From Flavobacterium cutihirudinis (lineage in GTDB: Bacteria; Bacteroidota; Bacteroidia; Flavobacteriales; Flavobacteriaceae), in the NCBI RefSeq assembly GCF_003385895.1, contig NZ_QRDQ01000014.1, forward strand, positions 1-64,000: 64,000 nucleotides of DNA, in the 5' to 3' direction. The translations under genes and the position numbers were made by a program. A model generated the notes under the pieces. That model ran no database searches. It had not been told where the DNA came from and saw only the letters and a program-made list of their open reading frames with translations. The stretch's first letter is position 1, and each line of letters opens with the position of its first letter. Shown one piece after another: positions 59,301-64,000 of this stretch.

Positions 59301-60443
59301 TTAATTCAGTTTTGATGCAAAAGTAAATTCGTAACCTTCTAATAAATCAGGATGGAAAATTTTGATATAATCTTTTAAAACCAAATCGGGACGGCTTGGT
59401 GATAATTCATAAAAAATAGTTCCACCGGTTGCTCCAAATTTGCTTTCTAAAGAATAAACCGTTTTATTCTTAAAAGCATCAAACTCTCCATAATGCGGAT
59501 TTGCTTTCTGTAATTCTTCTAAAGTTTTAAAAGAGCCGGAAACTATCCAAACATTTGCAGATTTTGCTTTGTCCAGCACTTTTTCAAACGACAAACCTTC
59601 GCTTCCAGTTCCTTTTAAACTGCTCCACAAATAATCTGCTTTTGCATCCTTCATGAATTGTGCAACCCAGCTGTTTCCTTTCGCAACATACCAAACATCT
59701 TCATACATTGAACCGTATAAAACCTTTGTTGTTGCCGGTTTTTCACTCACTAATTTTTTAGCCTGATTATAACTTTCAACAATTTTATCAAACAATTCTT
59801 TTGCTTTATCTTCCTTCCCAAACAATGCTCCGTAAAGTTTAATCCATTCCGCTTTTCCAAGTGGAGATTGCTCCATCCAATCGCCTTGAATTAAGACATT
59901 CAATCCGCTTTTTTTCAAATTATCCAACATCGGATTATTATTGTCTACTCCAAACGTCACGATTAAATCTGGAGATAATTCTATTAATTGTTCAATATTC
60001 AGCTTTTCATTTTGTCCAACGTTTTTCACTAAACCTTTATCAATAAGCGCTCTTGTTTTTTCAGACGAAATATAATCGGTATGCGGAAAACCAACTAATT
60101 TATCCTCCACTTCCAACATTTCCAAAAAAGGAATATTTGTTGTCGAAGTAACCACAACCGATTCCAATGGCACTTTAATACTTGTATAGGTTTGAAGACT
60201 GTCCGGAACCTTTGCTTCTTTTTCTTTAAGAACATATTTGAAATCCTTATTTGCATTAGGCCAGGGATTTGAAATTGTAACAATCGAATATCCTTCGTAT
60301 TTTACAATAGAAAGCCCTGAAGCATATTCTATACTATTCTTTGCGATTTCAGATTTTGCAGCTACAAAATTTTCATTTTTTTTACATCCTGTAAGAATAA
60401 AAAAAGAAAGAAAAAATACTAACTTAGGTAAATAAAATTTCAT
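59301..60443 (-). CDS. ABC transporter substrate-binding lipoprotein (BtuF-like)
   Basis: 380 residues from ATG 60443, chosen because it gives a proper lipobox (FFILTGC, Cys20); an in-frame extension to 60467 would start at or before the transcription start. Two-lobed periplasmic binding fold of the B12/siderophore class (MLEVEDKLVGFPHTDYI, IEQLIELSPDLIVTFGVDNN). First gene of the transporter operon. The minus-strand -7 box TACCTTTG is at 60472-60465. No cobalamin riboswitch is visible. Confidence 0.9.
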   Translation of the reverse strand: MKFYLPKLVFFLSFFILTGCKKNENFVAAKSEIAKNSIEYASGLSIVKYEGYSIVTISNPWPNANKDFKYVLKEKEAKVPDSLQTYTSIKVPLESVVVTSTTNIPFLEMLEVEDKLVGFPHTDYISSEKTRALIDKGLVKNVGQNEKLNIEQLIELSPDLIVTFGVDNNNPMLDNLKKSGLNVLIQGDWMEQSPLGKAEWIKLYGALFGKEDKAKELFDKIVESYNQAKKLVSEKPATTKVLYGSMYEDVWYVAKGNSWVAQFMKDAKADYLWSSLKGTGSEGLSFEKVLDKAKSANVWIVSGSFKTLEELQKANPHYGEFDAFKNKTVYSLESKFGATGGTIFYELSPSRPDLVLKDYIKIFHPDLLEGYEFTFASKLN

Positions 60444-60464
60444 ATTTAACGTTTTGGATAGGGA

Positions 60465-60472
60465 CAAAGGTA
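60465..60472 (-). promoter_or_regulatory. -7 box of the btuF-like operon
   Basis: Minus-strand TACCTTTG, an exact TAnnTTTG match, 21 nt upstream of the ATG at 60443. Confidence 0.55.
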
Positions 60473-60538
60473 AATCATTTTCTGATTTTTTTGTTTACTT
60501 TTATTCTTACAAAATTCAACAAACTGTATCTTTACATC

Positions 60539-60901
60539 ATGAATACCCTAAAAACAAAAATTTGCTCGAGCTGCGAAACGAATTTCAGCTGTGGAGATAT
60601 TTCAGTTGAAAACAAATGCTGGTGCAATGATTATCCTCCAATTTTCAATCTTTCAGAAGGAGGAGATTGTCTTTGCCCCGTTTGTTTTAAAGAAGCTTGC
60701 GAAGACAAAATTGATGCGTATATAGAAACAATTACGCCTGAAAAAGCTTTAAAAAATAAAGCACAATCCTTACCTAAAACAGAAAAACTAATCGAAGGAA
60801 TTGATTATTATATGGAAAATGGCAATATGGTTTTTAAAACCTGGTACCATCTCAAAAGAGGAAGCTGCTGCGGAAACGGCTGTCGTCATTGCCCTTATTA
60901 A
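60539..60901 (+). CDS. Cys-rich CWC / DUF5522 protein
   Basis: 120 residues from ATG 60539. The N-terminal CWC-type Cys cluster (KICSSCETNFSCGD, CWCNDYP, CLCPVCF) is followed by a C-terminal DUF5522 motif (KRGSCCGNGCRHCPY). Twelve or more cysteines suggest metal or cluster binding. The family is small and unexplored. It diverges from the transporter operon and precedes cobU by 99 nt. Confidence 0.83.
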   Translation: MNTLKTKICSSCETNFSCGDISVENKCWCNDYPPIFNLSEGGDCLCPVCFKEACEDKIDAYIETITPEKALKNKAQSLPKTEKLIEGIDYYMENGNMVFKTWYHLKRGSCCGNGCRHCPY

Positions 60902-61000
60902 TTGTTAATTAGTTATTAGTGAAAAGTAAAAAGTGATAAGTTGTTTCTTTAAAACTTTCATGTTACATTTCCCCTTTACATTTTACACAAACACAAAAAG

Positions 61001-61522
61001 ATGATACACTTAATAACTGGTGGCGAAAGATCTGGAAAAAGTAGTTACGCGCAGAAATTAGCTTTAGAACTTTCTGATGCACCAATATACGTTGCAACAG
61101 CTAGAAAATGGGATTCCGATTTTCAGAATAGAATTGACAGACATCAGCAGGAACGTGATGAACGTTGGATTAATATTGAAAAAGAAAAATATTTAAGCGA
61201 AATTGATTTTTCAGGAAAAGTAGCCTTGATTGACTGTGTAACTTTATGGCTTACAAATTTTTTTATTGATACTAAAAATGATGTTGCTCTCTCTTTGGAA
61301 GAAGCCAAAGCAGAATTCAATAAAATTGCCAAACAAAACGGAACGCTTATAATTGTAACCAATGAAATTGGAATGGGTGTTCACGCCGAAACTCACATTG
61401 GTAGAAAATTCACAGAACTTCAAGGCTGGATGAATCAGTTTTTAGCATCAAATGCTGACGAAGTTGTTTTAATGGTTTCCGGCATTCCTGTCAAAATAAA
61501 AGGGGAAAATTCCAAATTCTAA
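61001..61522 (+). CDS. cobU: Adenosylcobinamide kinase/guanylyltransferase
   Basis: 173 residues: P-loop GGERSGKSS (7-15), then YVATARKWDSDF, RHQQERDERW and VTNEIGMGVH, all CobU landmarks. It phosphorylates adenosylcobinamide and adds GMP. The last codons (ENSKF, stop) come from an AATTCCAAATTC repeat that runs on past the gene, so the natural C-terminus seems replaced by repeat sequence; core motifs are unaffected. Confidence 0.95.
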   Translation: MIHLITGGERSGKSSYAQKLALELSDAPIYVATARKWDSDFQNRIDRHQQERDERWINIEKEKYLSEIDFSGKVALIDCVTLWLTNFFIDTKNDVALSLEEAKAEFNKIAKQNGTLIIVTNEIGMGVHAETHIGRKFTELQGWMNQFLASNADEVVLMVSGIPVKIKGENSKF

Positions 61523-61596
61523 ATTCCAAATTCCAATGTTAAGCTTTACCTTTACTTGAATATTCAAACTCCCTATTGACTTGGAATTTGGAATTT
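61521..61596. repeat. Inverted repeat between cobU and bluB-cobT
   Basis: AAATTCCAAATTCCAA (61521-61536) and exact complement TTGGAATTTGGAATTT (61581-61596). Same family as 42976-43107. Further partial copies (61508-61520 and 61602-61610) flank it. Confidence 0.75.
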
Positions 61597-61611
61597 AAAC
61601 AATTGGAATTT

Positions 61612-63291
61612 ATGAGCAGTTTAGATGATATTTTAAAATCACGTCGCGATACCAGACATTTTACGACAGATGAAGTTCCTGACGAAGTGATGCAAAAAGC
61701 TTTGCAGGCAGGACATTGGGCGCCTTCGGTCGGGCTTACAGATGCGACGCGATATTATATTATCAAATCGACTGAAGTCAAAACGGCAATTAAAAACCTT
61801 TTTTTAGATTATAATAAAAAAGCGGAAGAACTTACAGATAATCCTGAACAGAAAGAGCTTTACAGATCCCTAAAGTTAGAAGCTATTGAAGAAGCGCCAA
61901 TCGGACTTATAATTGCTTACGACAGATCTGTGTTGAATCAATTTACGATTGGAACTGTTGGAAGTAATGAGGCTGTAAAATTTAGTTCGGTATGTGCGGC
62001 TCAGAATATTTGGCTTTCGCTGACAGAACAAGGTTACGGAATGGGTTGGGTTTCTATTTTAAATTATTATCAGTTTAAAAAAATCCTGGACTTACCAGAA
62101 AACATAGAACCTTTAGGATATTTCTGCGTTGGAAAACCTGCAACAAATTACAACAATCAGCCAATGTTGCAGCAATTAAATTGGAAACAAAAATCAGAAG
62201 CTCCAACTTGTAGTGAAATTCAAAATGTAAATGAAAGCTCGATTCTCGAAACTAATACTGCAATTTCGTCAAAAAATAATGTTTTACCAGATTTCAGTAA
62301 ACTTCTGCAGGAAAAAATAGATTCAAAAACAAAACCGCTTGGCGCTTTAGGAACTTTAGAAACATTGGCATTTCAAATAGCAACGGTTTTTGAAACTTTA
62401 AACCCAAAAATCACAAATCCAAATATTGTTGTATTTGCCGCTGATCACGGAATTGCAAATCATGGCGTAAGTGACTATCCGCAAGATGTGACGCGCCAAA
62501 TGGTAAATAATTTTCTCGATGGTGGAGCCGCAATAAATGTTTTTTGCAATCAGAATAACATTGAATTATCAATTGTAGATTCTGGTGTTAACTATGATTT
62601 TCCGACGAATGCTAAATTAATTAATGCTAAAATTGCCAAAGGAACACAATCTTTTTTACATATCCCGGCTATGAGTGAATCTGAAGTTCAATTGTGTTTT
62701 GACAAAGGAAAAACTATTGTCGAAAATATTGCAAAAACAGGTTCTAACTGCATTGGTTTTGGCGAAATGGGAATTGGAAATACTTCTACAGCTTCCGTTT
62801 TAATGAGCCTTTTAACTGGCTTTCCAATCGAAAATTGTGTTGGAAAAGGCACAGGCGTTTCCGATGAAAAATTACTTCAGAAACAAAATCTTCTCAAAAA
62901 AGCAATCGATAATTATTCCGATCAAGCCGAATTAATGTCGCAACTTGCTTATTTTGGTGGTTTCGAAATCCTTCAAATGGCTGGCGGAATGCTTAGCGCC
63001 TACAACAATAAAATGCTGATTTTAGTCGATGGTTTTATTTGTACAACTGCATTTTTAATCGCTTCTAAAATCAATCCGAATATTAAAGAAAATGCTGTTT
63101 TTTGCCATTGTTCTGCTGAACAGGCGCATCAAAAATTACTTGATTATCTAGATGCTAAACCAATTTTAAATCTAGATTTGCGTCTTGGTGAAGGAACTGG
63201 TTGCGCAATTGCTTTCCCAATTTTAAAATCGGCGGAAGCATTTTTGAATGAAATGGCTAGTTTTGAAAGTGCTGGGGTTAGTCGAAAATAG
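61612..63291 (+). CDS. bluB-cobT: Fused BluB-CobT: DMB synthase and NaMN:DMB phosphoribosyltransferase
   Basis: 559 residues from ATG 61612; in-frame upstream codons are repeat sequence. Residues 1 to about 210 are BluB (SRRDTRHFTTDEVPDEVMQKAL, GHWAPSVGLTDATRYY), which breaks reduced FMN with oxygen to 5,6-dimethylbenzimidazole. Residues ~224-559 are CobT (SKTKPLGALGTLE, AADHGIANHGVSDYPQDVT, GFGEMGIGNT, LRLGEGTGCAIA with the catalytic Glu), which activates that base to alpha-ribazole phosphate. Fusion of consecutive steps allows hand-over of the base. Confidence 0.94.
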   Translation: MSSLDDILKSRRDTRHFTTDEVPDEVMQKALQAGHWAPSVGLTDATRYYIIKSTEVKTAIKNLFLDYNKKAEELTDNPEQKELYRSLKLEAIEEAPIGLIIAYDRSVLNQFTIGTVGSNEAVKFSSVCAAQNIWLSLTEQGYGMGWVSILNYYQFKKILDLPENIEPLGYFCVGKPATNYNNQPMLQQLNWKQKSEAPTCSEIQNVNESSILETNTAISSKNNVLPDFSKLLQEKIDSKTKPLGALGTLETLAFQIATVFETLNPKITNPNIVVFAADHGIANHGVSDYPQDVTRQMVNNFLDGGAAINVFCNQNNIELSIVDSGVNYDFPTNAKLINAKIAKGTQSFLHIPAMSESEVQLCFDKGKTIVENIAKTGSNCIGFGEMGIGNTSTASVLMSLLTGFPIENCVGKGTGVSDEKLLQKQNLLKKAIDNYSDQAELMSQLAYFGGFEILQMAGGMLSAYNNKMLILVDGFICTTAFLIASKINPNIKENAVFCHCSAEQAHQKLLDYLDAKPILNLDLRLGEGTGCAIAFPILKSAEAFLNEMASFESAGVSRK

Positions 63292-63340
63292 TATTCAGTT
63301 TTCAGTCTTACAACTCAATTTTATTAATCAATTACCATAA

Positions 63341-64000
63341 ATGAAAAAAGAATTACATATTTTCTTCACCTGTTTAATGTTTTACACACGAATTCCTTGT
63401 CCAAAAAACATTACACATCATCCCGATTATTTAAATAAAGCAACACGCTATTTTCCTTTTATCGGATGGATTGTTGGGAGCATTTCATTTCTGGCTTTTT
63501 ATCTTTTTTCTCTTTTTCTTTCAACAGAAACAGCTGTAATTTTTGCCATAATTGCTTCTGTTTTAACAACTGGTGCTTTTCATGAAGATGGCTTTGCAGA
63601 TGTCTGTGATGGTTTTGGCGGAGGCTGGACCAAAGAAAAAATCTTAATGATTATGAAAGACAGTGCAATTGGAGCTTATGGCGCAATTGGTTTGGTTTTA
63701 TTATTCTTAGTTAAATTCAAATTACTTTCAGAATCGATTTTCCTTTTTACAATTCATCAAAATTATTTACTGATTTTCCTGTTGTTTATTTCAGCTCATG
63801 CTTTAAGTCGTTTGGCGGCAATCAGTATTATTTTTACACACGAATATTCAAGAGATGATGCTTCAAGCAAAAGCAAACCAATTGCAAAACAGCATACCTG
63901 GAAAGAAATTTCAGGTTCTTTTTTCTTTGGATTACTTCCACTTTTTGCACTCTCTTATTTTTGTTCTGAGTTAAAAGTCCTTTTAATTCTAATTCCGGTT
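63341..64000 (+). CDS. cobS: Adenosylcobinamide-GDP ribazoletransferase (cobalamin synthase), partial
   Basis: 220 codons visible; no stop before the right edge. ATG at 63341. The CobS signature HEDGFADVCDGFGGGW lies at about 86-101, with a multi-helix hydrophobic body and YTRIPCP near the start (14-20). The membrane enzyme joins adenosylcobinamide-GDP with alpha-ribazole(-phosphate), the last assembly step. Natural partner of the preceding cobU and bluB-cobT, 49 nt after the latter. Confidence 0.93.
   Translation, partial: MKKELHIFFTCLMFYTRIPCPKNITHHPDYLNKATRYFPFIGWIVGSISFLAFYLFSLFLSTETAVIFAIIASVLTTGAFHEDGFADVCDGFGGGWTKEKILMIMKDSAIGAYGAIGLVLLFLVKFKLLSESIFLFTIHQNYLLIFLLFISAHALSRLAAISIIFTHEYSRDDASSKSKPIAKQHTWKEISGSFFFGLLPLFALSYFCSELKVLLILIPV

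Noticed and set aside
60444..61000. Cobalamin riboswitch near btuF/cobU
   Set aside because: Leaders are under 100 nt and show no B12-box-like GCCACTG; there is no room for the ~200-nt aptamer.

Overview
The window is from a Bacteroidota chromosome, almost certainly a Flavobacterium. Reasons: the 16S rRNA 5' end at the left edge has the flavobacterial form; the DNA is AT-rich; promoters follow the phylum's TTG-N17-21-TAnnTTTG pattern instead of the Proteobacterial one; Shine-Dalgarno sequences are largely absent; and gene content is typical (split transketolase, rpmI-rplT after an infC with an unusual start, PrcB-like lipoprotein, zeaxanthin genes). The GC-rich palindromic intergenic repeats also look like those I remember from Flavobacterium.

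Layout. 1-1.2 kb: start of an rRNA operon running off the left edge, with three tandem promoters. 1.2-4.5 kb: thrS-infC-rpmI-rplT. 4.6-15.5 kb: Crp/Fnr regulator, AhpD-like protein, two tandem TPR histidine kinases with a response regulator, a secreted nuclease-like protein, a secreted protein of unclear function, a second two-component set and a 44-residue membrane peptide. 15.6-21.5 kb (minus strand): dnaB, accA, a DMT exporter, an LptF/G permease and tgt. 21.7-29 kb: ChbG-like deacetylase, transketolase subunits, two lipoproteins (one an FKBP isomerase), an Hsp15-like protein, a phosphoribosyltransferase and aroK. 29-31.7 kb: three tRNA-Lys and one tRNA-Leu around an accessory serine hydrolase that carries an attC-like palindrome. 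31.8-36.7 kb: GH43 hydrolase and a six-gene ArsR-SRPBCC-DoxX stress operon with palindromic operators.

36.9-46.1 kb is the most interesting part: a light-response cluster. It has a MerR/B12-binding regulator of the CarH/LitR photoreceptor type, crtI, crtB, crtZ, an SRPBCC protein, a CPD photolyase, an ABC1 kinase with a TetR regulator, and a TIGR01777 epimerase. A 32-bp inverted repeat, TTGTTT-N20-AAACAA, occurs with identical spacing at three places: over the regulator's own promoter and start codon, over the crtI promoter, and in the divergent tetR/epimerase promoter. I infer that this is the operator of the B12 photoreceptor. That would put the ABC1 kinase, TetR and epimerase genes in the same light regulon.

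46-57 kb: YceI protein, a three-unit tandem-repeat island, thioesterase, rmuC, and an ECF sigma factor with an anti-sigma protein that seems to cross the whole envelope in one chain (inner-membrane anchor, roughly 270-residue linker, outer-membrane barrel). MepB, an SDR enzyme, rluE and trmL follow. 57.4-64 kb: a BtuCDF-type ABC transporter diverging from a Cys-rich protein, then cobU, a fused bluB-cobT and the start of cobS. This is a cobalamin salvage and lower-ligand set that could supply the cofactor of the photoreceptor 23 kb upstream.
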